Origin: Micromonospora sp. WMMD812
GTDB taxonomy: Bacteria; Actinomycetota; Actinomycetes; Mycobacteriales; Micromonosporaceae
Direction: 5' to 3'
DNA length: 64,000 nucleotides
Assembly (NCBI RefSeq): GCF_027497215.1
Contig: NZ_CP114904.1
Coordinates: forward strand, 1,488,001 to 1,552,000
Position numbers and translations under genes: made by a program. This document shows, in pieces, positions 8,607 through 17,348 of this stretch. How positions within the stretch are numbered: the first letter of the stretch is position 1; each line of letters opens with the position of its first letter. Under the pieces are notes generated by a model that did not search any database, was not told where the DNA came from, and worked only from the letters and a program-made list of their open reading frames with translations.

Positions 8607-8620
8607 CCACCCAACCGGTC
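8607..8620. promoter_or_regulatory. operator-like motif (type 3)
   Basis: CCACCCAACCGGTC, 43-45 bases after the type 2 site, the same spacing as in the TetR B/patatin region. It is the weakest of the three type 3 copies. Confidence 0.45.
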
Positions 8621-8732
8621 AGTCGTATACCGGCCCGCACTTCTTGTGCGGGCATCCAGTCGCGCCGTGCGGCTCCGCGCAATGTTCCTCACCGCTGACA
8701 CAACTGAGCAACTCATCCTGGGGGTTTCCGAA

Positions 8733-9380
8733 ATGAGCGACGCCCGCACACCGACGGCGATGCCGTCGCACATCACGATCTTCGGCGCCACCGGGCGAAC
8801 CGGGCGCGCGTTGCTGCACGCCGCCCGGCAGTCCGGCGTTCGCACGACCGCCCACCTGCGTGACCCGGGCCGACTCGGCGGCGCACCCACCGACCGGATC
8901 GTCGCCGGTTCCGTTCTCGACCGCGTCAGCGTGCACGACGCGCTCTCCGGCGCCGGGGCCGCGGTCATCGCCGTCGGCCTGGGCCGCAACCAGCAAGCCC
9001 CGCTGTTCACCGCCGGCACGGCCACGATCATCGAGGCCATGCACATGCAGCGGGTACGCCGGCTGATAGTGCTCTCCGAGGCCGCTTACTCCCCGCACAC
9101 CGCAGGTCTCGTGCCGCGAATCGCGGCCGCCGCCTACCGCGCCGCTGCCGCCACGGCCATCCGACAACGACGCGAGCAGGACACCCTCCTGTACGCGAGT
9201 GGACTGCAGTGGACCATCGTGCGCCCCGTCCGGGTCGTCGATCGAGCCGCGCGGGGCCTCCGCACCCACCTCAGCACACCAGCGACCTCCCTGCTCCCCA
9301 CGACGTACGCCGACCTGGCCACGTTGATCCTCAGCGTCCTACCAGACCCCGCCACCCATCACCACAACCTCTACCCCTGA
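8733..9380 (+). CDS. NAD(P)-binding protein, NmrA / SDR-extended type
   Basis: A 215-residue atypical SDR. The N-terminal Rossmann motif is ITIFGATGRTGRALLHAAR (GxxGxxG, with the usual spacing), followed by acidic/basic cofactor-site residues and a later IVRPVRV strand typical of the NAD(P)H-binding (NmrA-like) family. The ATG at 8733 has GGGGG ~8 bases upstream; the frame is open earlier without homology. Members act as flavin/quinone reductases or redox sensors. The gene is divergent from TetR C with three operator-like sites between. Confidence 0.85.
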   Translation: MSDARTPTAMPSHITIFGATGRTGRALLHAARQSGVRTTAHLRDPGRLGGAPTDRIVAGSVLDRVSVHDALSGAGAAVIAVGLGRNQQAPLFTAGTATIIEAMHMQRVRRLIVLSEAAYSPHTAGLVPRIAAAAYRAAAATAIRQRREQDTLLYASGLQWTIVRPVRVVDRAARGLRTHLSTPATSLLPTTYADLATLILSVLPDPATHHHNLYP

Positions 9381-9504
9381 CCAGCTGAGGTCGGCACCGG
9401 TCGTCGGGTAGCCACCGCCGACGGAGCAGGGGAACCGGTGACGTCCGTACCATGGGTCGGGTGATCGACTCCTGGCTACCCGCACTGCTCGTCTGGGTAG
9501 TGAC

Positions 9505-10026
9505 GTGAGGCGTCGTGTGGTGGGCATCATTGCCCTTGTCGCACTGTCGACGTCCCAGGGCGGGTGTTCCTGGCCGTTCGACTGTCCGGAGCCGGAGGTG
9601 ACGGTCGACGCGTCCGTACACACCGAGACCGCGCCGATCGAGCCGGAGCTGCAGCCGCTGGGCCGGGTCCTGGAGGTTCACTGGTGGGAGTGGACAGAAA
9701 GCGGCCGCTGCGACTTCAACGTTGGCGACCTCTTCCTGTTACGGGAGGGCGCGGCCCGGGTTGCGCCGGCCGACGTTGCCAGACTCACCGAGTTGACGAC
9801 AGTCTTGACTGGGGATGTCCCCGACGATGCCGCTCCGCACCCGCGGCTGTCGTCCTGGCTTCCGGCCGCACCAGAGTGGCGCGGCGGGACCGGGCTCGAT
9901 TGGAGCGACGGCGAGGAAGGCTCGTTCGTGTCAGTCTCATACTTGCTGGACTCGGCGAGCGGCGTCGTCTACTTCCGATCCGACGCCGACTACGATCCGA
10001 CGTCGGCTCCGGCCTCACCCTCCTGA
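9505..10026 (+). CDS. small putative lipoprotein, unknown function
   Basis: A 173-residue protein with GTG start, short basic N-terminus, hydrophobic segment and a cysteine at a plausible lipobox (SQGGC, Cys21). The rest is acidic and rich in Trp, with no recognised domain. It is probably exported and anchored. No clear operon partner: the preceding gene ends 124 bp upstream. Confidence 0.6.
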   Translation: MRRRVVGIIALVALSTSQGGCSWPFDCPEPEVTVDASVHTETAPIEPELQPLGRVLEVHWWEWTESGRCDFNVGDLFLLREGAARVAPADVARLTELTTVLTGDVPDDAAPHPRLSSWLPAAPEWRGGTGLDWSDGEEGSFVSVSYLLDSASGVVYFRSDADYDPTSAPASPS

Positions 10027-10180
10027 CGCGGTCCTCGGCGACCGACCCACCGGTTGCAGCCGGCATCACTACGGAACCCGCCGGTCGAGATTCGGGGTCG
10101 AAACCTCGGTGAAACGAGACCCAGGTCCGGAGACGGATTCGCCAGGTATGTGGTGGGACTAGACAAGGCGCGCATCTCAC

Positions 10181-10426
10181 GTGAAGTTGGCACCTCGCAC
10201 GAAGTGTCCCGGCGACCTACTCGTCTGCCGCACGGTTCAGGCGCTCGAACGCGAGCTGGGTCGTCCTTTCTTCGATCGCAGCAAGCACCATGTGGAGTTG
10301 ACCAAGACCGGACGCGCCACGCTGGACAGCGCCCGGGCCACGATCGCGGCCGCCGAGGCCGTTCGCGACGCCGCGCGGCAGACGTGTACGGCGGAATGCT
10401 TACAGGCGTCGACAGCCCCACCTTGA
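10181..10426 (+). pseudogene. LysR-family regulator, N-terminal remnant
   Basis: The frame contains VQALERELGRPFFDRSKHHV, the second half of a LysR helix-turn-helix and wing, followed by the linker helix (ARATIAAAEAVRDAA). The first DNA-binding helices and the whole effector domain are missing, so this is a degraded fragment. Confidence 0.65.
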
Positions 10427-10563
10427 CAGCGCCCCGCTCCTGCCGTCGGTCGGTCCCGGCGCGTCCAACGTGATCGTCTCGACGGAATGGGGAGTTCCGA
10501 TGCCGCGGACGACCGCGGCGCGGGTCGTACCATGACGTGGCGTCCTGTCCGGCGGAGCTTCGA

Positions 10564-11394
10564 TCAACCGCGTGCGCCGCTGGTCGTGGCGGCGGTGTCG
10601 GCGTAGAGCTGGGCGCTGGTGATGCGGCCGGCCGCGACTCCGAAGAGCCAGAGGTTCTGAAAGACGACCGTCTTGCCGGTCGCCTGGAGTACCGCCGTGT
10701 TGGTGAGTCGGGCGATGACGTGGTCGTCAGCGGCGAGGACGTCATCGACGACGGTGTCGAACGACTTCCAGACGCCGCCGCCGCCCGCGATCTTCGCGAA
10801 GAAGTCGTCGAAGGCCGCAGGGCCGGTGAACTCGCCGCCGTAGGGCAGCGTCCTGGGCAGGGTGAGGACGACGTCGTCGCGCAGTATCGGCAGGATGCGG
10901 CTCCGGTCGCGGTTCTGGAACAGTTGGGTGACGGCGTACGTCATTTCGGCCCTGCTGTACGTTTCGCGAGTGCCCGGCGCCTTCGCCGCCGCTTCGAGCG
11001 ACTCGGCGGCCCCGACGTCGGTGCCGATCACTCCGCCTGCGAAGGAGAAGTTGCCCGGCGGGATCACGGTCATGATGACGAACACGTCGGCGGGACGGAC
11101 ACCCGGACGCTCTTCGAGCAGGCGGGCCAGCGTCCGGTAGAACCTCCGCTTGGCCCGCTCACCACGATCCAGACCGTCGGTGATCATGAACACGATCCAG
11201 TCATCGGAGCGTGGGCCACCGCGGAAGCCACGATTGAAGATCATCTCGCCCGGGTCGTACTGGTGGATGAGCTGGAAGTTGTCATCGGGTTTCATGTCCA
11301 GCTCGGCGACCAGCGCATCGTGCACCGACCGCGAGACGGCGGCGAGATACTGGTCCGACTTACCGCGGGCCAGCGAGATGTTGACAAAGGGCAT
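10564..11394 (-). CDS. tautomerase-like domain fused to SnoaL-like domain
   Basis: A 276-residue protein. The chosen ATG (11394, GAGAGGAG site upstream) puts Pro at position 2, the catalytic N-terminal proline of the tautomerase superfamily (MPFVNISLARGKS). Residues ~1-125 give the tautomerase repeat pattern with a FVIMTVIPPGNFSF strand; ~145-265 form a SnoaL/NTF2 domain (MTYAVTQLFQNRDRSRILPI and an AADDHVIARLTNTA strand). The two-domain arrangement is unusual and parallels the SDR-SnoaL fusion at 1058-2344. It probably isomerises a keto/enol or unsaturated acid substrate. Confidence 0.75.
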   Translation of the reverse strand: MPFVNISLARGKSDQYLAAVSRSVHDALVAELDMKPDDNFQLIHQYDPGEMIFNRGFRGGPRSDDWIVFMITDGLDRGERAKRRFYRTLARLLEERPGVRPADVFVIMTVIPPGNFSFAGGVIGTDVGAAESLEAAAKAPGTRETYSRAEMTYAVTQLFQNRDRSRILPILRDDVVLTLPRTLPYGGEFTGPAAFDDFFAKIAGGGGVWKSFDTVVDDVLAADDHVIARLTNTAVLQATGKTVVFQNLWLFGVAAGRITSAQLYADTAATTSGARG

Positions 11395-11702
11395 GTGCGC
11401 TCCTCTCGGAGACCGGTGGCCTGGGCGGCGTCCTGTCAATCATGTCGAGCCGAAGGCGTTCCAGGCAGCGGTCCGAGAAAGTGAAAGTTTCCGCCGGGTG
11501 CTGGTGTGGCACCCGGACAGATCGGCCACGAAGCCGGGTCGTCGTCCCTGCACGACGCAGGGCCGGGGGCGATCGACAAGACAGGGTCAAGACGCTGCCC
11601 AGGCTCTTGGAGTTTGCATCGTGTACCTCGATGCCGTGGACGTCTGGCACTCGCCCGGCTGAGGGCCGACTAACCTCAGCACTCAACGCCAGCCGGTAGC
11701 GA
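11395..11702. other. intergenic, no gene recognised
   Basis: No frame here has a ribosome site together with recognisable protein features. It presumably holds the promoter for the leftward tautomerase-SnoaL gene. Confidence 0.4.
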
Positions 11703-12122
11703 CTACAGGAGATTGTGCTTACGGGCGAAGTCCGGGAACTCCGCTCCGGCGCAGGGCAGACGAGCACCAGTTGCTCTCAGTGCCTCAATGAGGTTCCCCG
11801 CAGCCGTCAAGGTTTGCTTGCCGTCCCGGCAGGCGCCGGCGAGAAGCCAGATGGTGCCGTGGACGCGGGCGCCGTGGGCGCGGGCGACCTGCGTCGCGTT
11901 CCTGTCGTCCGTGATGGCCACGCCTCGCCGTAGTTCAGCGGCCGCGACAACGGATGCTTCCCCGAGGTCGCGCTCGCCCGAGCCAAGCCGTGCTGCCCAT
12001 TTGGTAAAGCACCGCACCTCATCGAGCGTGTCTAGTTGGGCAGTGGCCAGCCAGTCCGCCTCGCATGCGAGGGCCAGCTCACGATGATCCTCAGATCCCG
12101 CCCGCAACTCCGCCCGAACCAC
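11703..12122 (-). CDS. PIN-domain nuclease-like protein, possibly N-truncated
   Basis: About 139 residues with PIN-fold signatures: GSGERDLGEASVVA followed by GVAITDDRNATQVARAHG, giving the conserved acidic residues that bind Mg2+ for RNA cleavage. The frame stays open upstream to 12167 and would add LLLDADCW, which resembles the PIN first strand, but no ATG/GTG/TTG start exists there. Either it starts at the GTG at 12122 without its first catalytic Asp, or the N-terminus is damaged. PIN proteins are commonly toxins of VapBC pairs; no antitoxin gene is seen beside it. Confidence 0.6.
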   Translation of the reverse strand: MVRAELRAGSEDHRELALACEADWLATAQLDTLDEVRCFTKWAARLGSGERDLGEASVVAAAELRRGVAITDDRNATQVARAHGARVHGTIWLLAGACRDGKQTLTAAGNLIEALRATGARLPCAGAEFPDFARKHNLL

Positions 12123-12397
12123 CTGAGTTGTCCAACAATCAGCGTCGAGCAGAAGCCCAAGAGGTGGTCACGGCGCCCATCTCGTCGCGGTCAAGGATGA
12201 GCTGACATGGGGACGACCCCCGACGGGGGCCGAGTAGGTCGCACCAACGGCTCCGGCTGGGTGGCAGGGCTGTCTACACCCGCAGGGTTGCGGCCGTCTG
12301 GTGATACCTGGCCCACGGTTGTTGCTATGGGTTGCGCCGCCTTCTTGCTGCCTGGGCTGCCCTTCCGTCGGCCTCGACCAGCCGCCGAGCCGGCGCG
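12123..12397. other. intergenic, no gene recognised
   Basis: Contains only short unsupported frames. It includes the CG-rich inverted repeat GACCCCCGACGGGGGCC near 12212, a possible small hairpin. Confidence 0.3.
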
Positions 12398-12742
12398 TCA
12401 GATTGCGACCGGGTGGCGCGGTTCGTAGAGACCGAGTTCACCGCCACCGGGCAGCCGCAGTGCGGTGCGCAGCCCCCACCGTTCCTCGGTGACCGGGATC
12501 GTGAACTCGACGCCCTTCGCGGCCAGGTCGGCCATGGTCGCCGCGACGTCGTCACACATGAGGAAGAGCTCGTGGGCCGGCTCGCCCTCGGTCGGGTGCA
12601 TGGCGAGCTCGGCCGGCGGGAGCTTGAAGATGAGCCAGCCATGGCCGGCGTCGACGTGGTGGTAGCCGAGCGTGTCCCGGAAGAAGGTGCGGTCCGCCTC
12701 TGGGTCGCGGCTGTAGATGATCACATGAGCACCATTGATCAT
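12398..12742 (-). CDS. VOC-family (glyoxalase/bleomycin-resistance fold) protein
   Basis: A 114-residue single VOC module: N-terminal VIIYSRDPEADRTFFRDTLG, then HELFLMCDDVAATMADLAAKG and C-terminal LPGGGELGLYEPRHP. The repeated beta-alpha-beta pattern and terminal Glu/His metal-ligand positions are typical. It may bind or modify a small electrophile or antibiotic. The gene stands alone. Confidence 0.85.
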   Translation of the reverse strand: MINGAHVIIYSRDPEADRTFFRDTLGYHHVDAGHGWLIFKLPPAELAMHPTEGEPAHELFLMCDDVAATMADLAAKGVEFTIPVTEERWGLRTALRLPGGGELGLYEPRHPVAI

Positions 12743-12926
12743 TCACCGACCATAACGCTGAGGTCCGACGTGGCAACGCCACTCTCGTCAGAAAATCTTG
12801 GACAAGACAGAGAACCGATGTGTGACAACCTGCGGCGCGACGGCCTCCGGCACTCCAACTCCAGCACCATGATCGTGATGATGATGGCAAGAACCACATC
12901 GCTGGCCGCCGCCAGTCGGCTGGTAC

Positions 12927-13295
12927 TCAGCGGGCCACCTCCTGAGCGATGGAAGCCACCAACGCCGCGACCGCGAGCAGGAAATAGCCGACCGTCGTGT
13001 TGACGAAATGGTGCTCGTGAGCACGCACGTGGAACCCGATCGCTCCCAGAAAGAACAGAACTAGCCCGACCGCGGCCGCAACGCCGATGTACCGGACACC
13101 AAGAACCCCGAGGAGCAGGCCCACGGCGCCAGCGGCCTTGAGCGTGCCGAGCAGCGGCAGCCAGGAGGTGGGGACACCGACTTTGGTCGAGTTGGCCAGG
13201 ACGAAGTTAGCCCGGGTGAAGTCGGCCGTGGCGGCGTACATGTTAGCCACGACCGCGCCAACCGTGACGACCTCGCAAAGAATGAGAACAGCCAT
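12927..13295 (-). CDS. DoxX-like membrane protein
   Basis: A 122-residue, four-helix membrane protein; the GTLKAAGAVGLLLG segment and the overall helix pattern fit the DoxX-like family. The ATG at 13295 has a strong GGAGG site, so the longer frame upstream is not used. Some family members act in thiosulfate oxidation or redox defence, but most are uncharacterised. Confidence 0.75.
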   Translation of the reverse strand: MAVLILCEVVTVGAVVANMYAATADFTRANFVLANSTKVGVPTSWLPLLGTLKAAGAVGLLLGVLGVRYIGVAAAVGLVLFFLGAIGFHVRAHEHHFVNTTVGYFLLAVAALVASIAQEVAR

Positions 13296-13566
13296 TGGCT
13301 TCCTCCCAATTCGGCTGGCAGGTGAGATCCCCGGCGCTGCCAGGAACCCACCCGGAGCTCCGGCTACGCCGCACCGTCGGGTCATATGGCAAGACAGCGC
13401 AGCTCTTGGATTTGTGACGCGACGGCACAAGGGCCTTGTCTGGCTCACCGCGCTGGCGCCATGACCGGGGCCAGCAGGGAGCAGTCAACATCCAGGCTCC
13501 AGAAATTTCGCTCACCAGCCGTCACACGCCGCAAGGTTGCCTTGTCTCAGCTGGTACCGGGACGGC

Positions 13567-13749
13567 ATGGCCCCCCGGCGGGCACACCGACCCACGCCGA
13601 TACGACGCGGAGACTTTCACTCCTCAGGCGACGCACTGCTGGTCGGCTGGATCGGCTTGGCCGCGTTTGCCGCATACGGGATGGCACTGGTCATCGTGGC
13701 CCGCTCATACTGGTGTCGGACCACTTCTGTGCATGGCGACGCAGAGTGA
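13567..13749 (+). CDS. possible small single-helix membrane protein
   Basis: A 60-residue frame with a basic N-terminus and one clear hydrophobic helix (LLVGWIGLAAFAAYGMALVI). The start ATG at 13567 has a weak purine-rich site. No family is recognised and it may be a chance frame. Confidence 0.3.
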   Translation: MAPRRAHRPTPIRRGDFHSSGDALLVGWIGLAAFAAYGMALVIVARSYWCRTTSVHGDAE

Positions 13750-14179
13750 CCGCCAGCGGTCAGTTAGCTCCCCACCCGTGCCTGAGCGAATTCGCCGGCG
13801 ATGTTGCCGCGAGCGACAAGCTCGGCGTCGACGATCACTCGGCAGTACGGTGCGGTGAGGCGGTGGCCCTGGCGTTGCAGGCAGCAGCGGGGCTGGACTG
13901 GCACCGGCATCAGCACTAGCCGGTCGGGCGGGATGACCGGAAGTAGGCTCATGCGGGCGTGTGGTTCGTCATGATCGAGGCGTGAGTGCCAGGATGCCGA
14001 GCTTTGTGCACTCCAATCCGGCATGGGGCGCCACAGCCGGTGAACGTTCAGGTTGAGTGAGACGCACGTGCGCCGGCACCAGGGTCGCCTCGGGGGGCGA
14101 ACAGGACCCGTCGATCGTCGCGTGGCACCAGCTGCCGATTGGCGGGCGGCAGGGTGGGCGGGCGTCGACAATCGTAAGA

Positions 14180-14536
14180 GTGCCACTCGCCTTCGTCCTG
14201 CACCACCACCGCAAACCACGACCGCACTTCGACCTACGGCTCGAGGAGAACGGTGTGCTGCGCTCCTGGGCGGTCCCCCGTGGCCTGCCGGACAATCCCA
14301 GCAACAACCGGCTCGCGATCGCCGTACCCGACCACCACCTCGATCACCTCACCTACGAGGACGCTGACAAGTCGATCGCCGACATCGGCACGTGGGAGGA
14401 GCACGACCGCACCGAACGCCGCATGGTGTTCACGTTGCACGGCCGCGCCGGCCCTCGGCGGTACGCGCTCATCCGTACCGGCGAGGGGTGGCTCCTCCAC
14501 TTCACGAAAGAGCAGCCTTCGAACGAGCATGGATGA
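14180..14536 (+). CDS. stand-alone LigD-type 3'-phosphoesterase domain protein
   Basis: A 118-residue protein matching the PE domain of bacterial LigD: FVLHHHRKPRPHFDLRLEENG contains the His/Asp residues that bind the catalytic metal, followed by SWAVPRGLP. In LigD this domain trims 3' ends during non-homologous end joining; here it is a separate protein, with no ligase or primase domain attached. The GTG at 14180 is chosen at the start of homology. Confidence 0.8.
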   Translation: MPLAFVLHHHRKPRPHFDLRLEENGVLRSWAVPRGLPDNPSNNRLAIAVPDHHLDHLTYEDADKSIADIGTWEEHDRTERRMVFTLHGRAGPRRYALIRTGEGWLLHFTKEQPSNEHG

Positions 14537-14689
14537 ACGTTGCCGAGGGTGCCGCGGAGGATCGGTCTGGAAACCGCGCTGCCGACACCGACGATTGGGC
14601 CAGGTAGCCCTGAGAGATCGAACAGCGTCCACCCCGGACAGCTCGGCACCGGCACGTCGAGGCTGGGCGCCGCAGCGACCGCGGCGCGG

Positions 14690-15380
14690 AAGGCTTGCTG
14701 CAGAGGGTGTGCTCGGCGGCGAGGTGCTGGTAGCGGACCAGCAGCTTTACGGCTCGCGGCAGCCAGTCGTCCGGTGTCACCGCGCCGATCCGGCCGCCGT
14801 CAGTGGTCTCGCACCACAGCGTCAGCAACTCGTCGGCGAACGGATTCCACACCGTCAGCGCCTCACGCATCGTCTCGATCTGAGTATTCGGCTGCCGCTG
14901 CTCCAGGATTCGGCGCACATCGCCCGCCGATACACGACGTCCGGGTCGCCGGCGCGCTGATCGCTCGGAGCCGGGGTGCACCGCAGCCGTTCGGCGAACG
15001 GCGCGATCTCCTCCAGAACACCCAAGGCGGCGTCGCGCTCGCCAGCTCGCAGCAGCCACGCCACAACGCCCGGCGGTCCGCGGGCAGGCCCAGCCGCTGC
15101 GCCCGGTCGATCTCGTCGGGGCGCAGCGGACCGCCCGCCGCCGACGCCCCGGTCGCGAACCCGCCGTGAACCACCTCCGGCGTCACCCGCGCCGGCAGAC
15201 CTCTCACCGGGGTACGCGAACCGATGTCCAGCCCTCCCCCGGCCATCCCGTCCACGACCTGCTGCCAGCGGCGTACCCGCAGCTCCGCCCGCTGGCGGGT
15301 GGCCGCGTCCTCATGCGTCCCGGCGGTCGTCAGGGCACACGCCAGCTGGCCCAGGGGGAAGCCCACGCCGACGCGGATGT
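14690..15380 (-). pseudogene. decayed large conserved hypothetical gene (multiple frameshifts)
   Basis: Protein-like segments occur in three leftward frames in consistent order: GFPLGQLACALTTAG..RQRAELRVRRWQQVVDGMAGG and GLDIGSRTPVRGLPA (15378 to ~15050), LGVLEEIAPFAERLR (~15000) and then REALTVWNPFADELLTLWCE..AAEHTLCSK (to ~14693). At least two frameshifts separate them. I recognise the pattern as a conserved actinobacterial protein of unknown function but cannot name a role. Confidence 0.55.
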
Positions 15381-15465
15381 CGTTGTCGCTCACGCCAGCG
15401 TGGCGGGCCCCGCCCCCGCGCCCTCCGGGATGCAAGCCCGGTGCTCTCCTTACCTCCCACCCCCT

Positions 15466-15661
15466 CAGCAAGGGGATCGACCTCGACCAGGTCTCCTACT
15501 TCGTCTCGCGGATCACACTGCGTTGCACTCGCCAGCCCGGCATGGCCATCTGGCGTAAGCGCCTCTTCATCGCCCTCGCCCACAACGCCGCCAGCCATGC
15601 CGAATTCCTTAACCTGCCCGAGGAGGACACCATCGTCCTCAGCGCCGAAGTCCCCGTCTGA
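15466..15661 (+). pseudogene. KUP potassium transporter, C-terminal fragment
   Basis: The frame reads VSYFVSRITLRCT..PGMAIWRKRLFIALAHNAA..FLNLPEEDTIVLSAEVPV, which is the cytoplasmic C-terminal end of the KUP/Kup potassium uptake family. The membrane part (about 600 residues) is absent, so it is a gene fragment left by deletion. Confidence 0.65.
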
Positions 15662-15954
15662 GCCACTTCAGTTCGACATCGGGAACCGCTTCGGCCATGG
15701 GCACTCGATCCGCTGCGAGGCATGCGCGCGCCGACGGGCCCGGTCCGCGCACGTCTCCGACGTCGTGACATCTAAACGTCGCTCGGTGCCTCCGTTCCGC
15801 TCCGGGAGCCTTGTCGCTGTCACCGTCGCTGCCGACGGCAGCCTGCCGTTGCTAGTGGCCACCCCACGTGGTGTCCCGGCAGGCGATCGCGTGCGCGAGG
15901 GTCGTGTGAGTGGGTTGCGATGCCGTGCGGTATCACGCCGAAAGGACCGTGTCG

Positions 15955-16065
15955 ATGGTCAGCATCCTGGTACATCTCCTGCTGGGAGTACTTGCGGTCG
16001 CGGCAATCTTCCTCGCCGTCATCCTCGGTGTCGCCCTGCTCGCCCGGTGTGGGCCGCCCTACTGA
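15955..16065 (+). CDS. very small membrane protein (36 residues)
   Basis: An ATG with an AAAGGA ribosome site 8 bases upstream opens a 36-codon frame that is almost entirely one long hydrophobic helix, ending RCGPPY. Codon third positions are GC-biased as in real genes of this window. It is too short to place in a family; small proteins like this often sit in the membrane as partners of larger complexes. Confidence 0.5.
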   Translation: MVSILVHLLLGVLAVAAIFLAVILGVALLARCGPPY

Positions 16066-16101
16066 CGGGGAGCCCCGAGGCCCAGGGCCGCGGGACCCCA
16101 G

Positions 16102-16361
16102 CGACGAAATCCGGGAGGCCACGGGACGGGTGCCGAACCTCTGGTTCGGGGACGCCGACGAGCACGAGGCCCCGGGTCAGCGGTTTCACATCGAGGTCTA
16201 TGTGGCGCCCGGAGGTGGCCGAGCAACGGATCGCCGCTGCCGTCGCCGCGGGTGGGACCGTCGTCGATGACAGCAACGCGCCCTCGCTCACCGTGATCGC
16301 CGACCAGGACGGCAACAAGGGAATCATCTGCGTCGACGCGTCTGCTGCGAGGAAGGATTGA
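16102..16361 (+). pseudogene. VOC-family protein remnant with frameshift
   Basis: Frame 1 carries RVPNLWFGDADEHEAPGQRFHIEVYVAP to ~16210; the continuation RPEVAEQRIAAAVAAGGTVV..VIADQDGNKGIICVD lies in another frame to the stop at 16361. Joined, they make the C-terminal half of a glyoxalase-fold protein. The single shift and missing first half indicate a pseudogene. Confidence 0.6.
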
Positions 16362-16425
16362 ACCGGCAGCTCGGGGTGACCCGTGGCCTCGCCGCAGGTC
16401 ACTTCGGCCCGAAGGATCGAATACC

Positions 16426-17025
16426 GTGAACGGCATGGCTACCGAGTCGTCGTACACGATCGCGCCTCTCAGCCCCGAGACCTGGTACGCCTTCGATGCG
16501 CTGGTGCAGCGGCACAACGGCATCTTCGGGGGCTGTTGGTGCATCTGGTTCCACCCTGACGGGCCCGAGCGCGGCCAGGGCGCGGAGGCCAACCGGGCGC
16601 TGAATAAGGCCTACGTCGAGCAGGGCAAGGCGCACGCCGCACTGGTGATGGACGGCGACGAGGCCATCGCGTGGGCTGAATATGGCACCCCGGTCGAGTT
16701 GCCCACCCTCCACCACCGCAAGGAGTACGACGCCACCAAGACCGCGGACCCCGATTACCGGATCACCTGCGTCTTCGTCGACAAGCGCCACCGACGACGG
16801 GGCGTGACGGAGCTGGCGATCACCGGTGCGCTCGACCTGATCGCGCAGGCCGGCGGAGGGCGGGTCGAGAGCTATCCCCACGACCTGACCAACCAGGCCA
16901 AGAAGATGTCGTCGTCGTTCCTCTACAACGGCACCCGTCGACTCTACGAGCGGCTCGGCTTCACCTACGACCGGCCCAAAGGGCTGAAGAACTGCGTCAT
17001 GGTGAAGACGGTCGATCCTGCATGA
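16426..17025 (+). CDS. GNAT-family N-acetyltransferase
   Basis: A 199-residue acetyltransferase-fold protein. The acetyl-CoA loop is VDKRHRRRGVTELAITGALD (Q/RxxGxxx pattern), preceded by the ITCVFVD strand and followed by a FLYNGTRRLYERLGF C-terminal motif. The GTG at 16426 is preferred because GAAGGA lies 9 bases upstream; ATG at 16435 is the alternative. A cysteine-rich FGGCWCIWF stretch near residue 40 is typical of one actinobacterial GNAT subfamily. Substrate unknown. Confidence 0.8.
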   Translation: MNGMATESSYTIAPLSPETWYAFDALVQRHNGIFGGCWCIWFHPDGPERGQGAEANRALNKAYVEQGKAHAALVMDGDEAIAWAEYGTPVELPTLHHRKEYDATKTADPDYRITCVFVDKRHRRRGVTELAITGALDLIAQAGGGRVESYPHDLTNQAKKMSSSFLYNGTRRLYERLGFTYDRPKGLKNCVMVKTVDPA

Positions 17026-17246
17026 GGCCAGTCACCACCACCTGGCTGCAAACCTACGGCGACGCCGCCTTCGACGCCCTCAACCAGCAGGCGATCCAGA
17101 TCGTCACCACCCACGCCGCAGCAGCCACCGACGACGTCCGCGCCAGGATGAGAGCCGCGTTCGTGACCTCAGCCCGCCACGAACTGCGCTTCTTCGCCGC
17201 ACCCCTCGAACAGGGCTCCCCGCCCGCGACTTGGACAGGCGCATAG
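17022..17246 (+). pseudogene. TenA/thiaminase-like C-terminal fragment
   Basis: A 74-residue frame starting in an ATGA overlap with the GNAT gene. WLQTYGDAAFDALNQQAIQI and FVTSARHELRFFAAPLE resemble the last helices of TenA/THI-4 (thiaminase II) proteins, which are normally ~220 residues. The N-terminal two thirds are missing, so it is either a fragment or a small protein derived from one. Confidence 0.45.
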
Positions 17247-17348
17247 CGACGGGCGTTCCGGCCGGCGCGGTGAAAGCGCAGGCCCGGTGCCCGACCATCG
17301 TCTGATCATCATCGGCTCCTTCTCGCGCGCGGGCTGCCGGCCCGCCTC

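Noticed and set aside
13764..13952. Minus-strand 62-residue frame beginning MSLLPVIPPDRLVLMP
   Set aside because: No ribosome site and no recognised family; could be real but unsupported.
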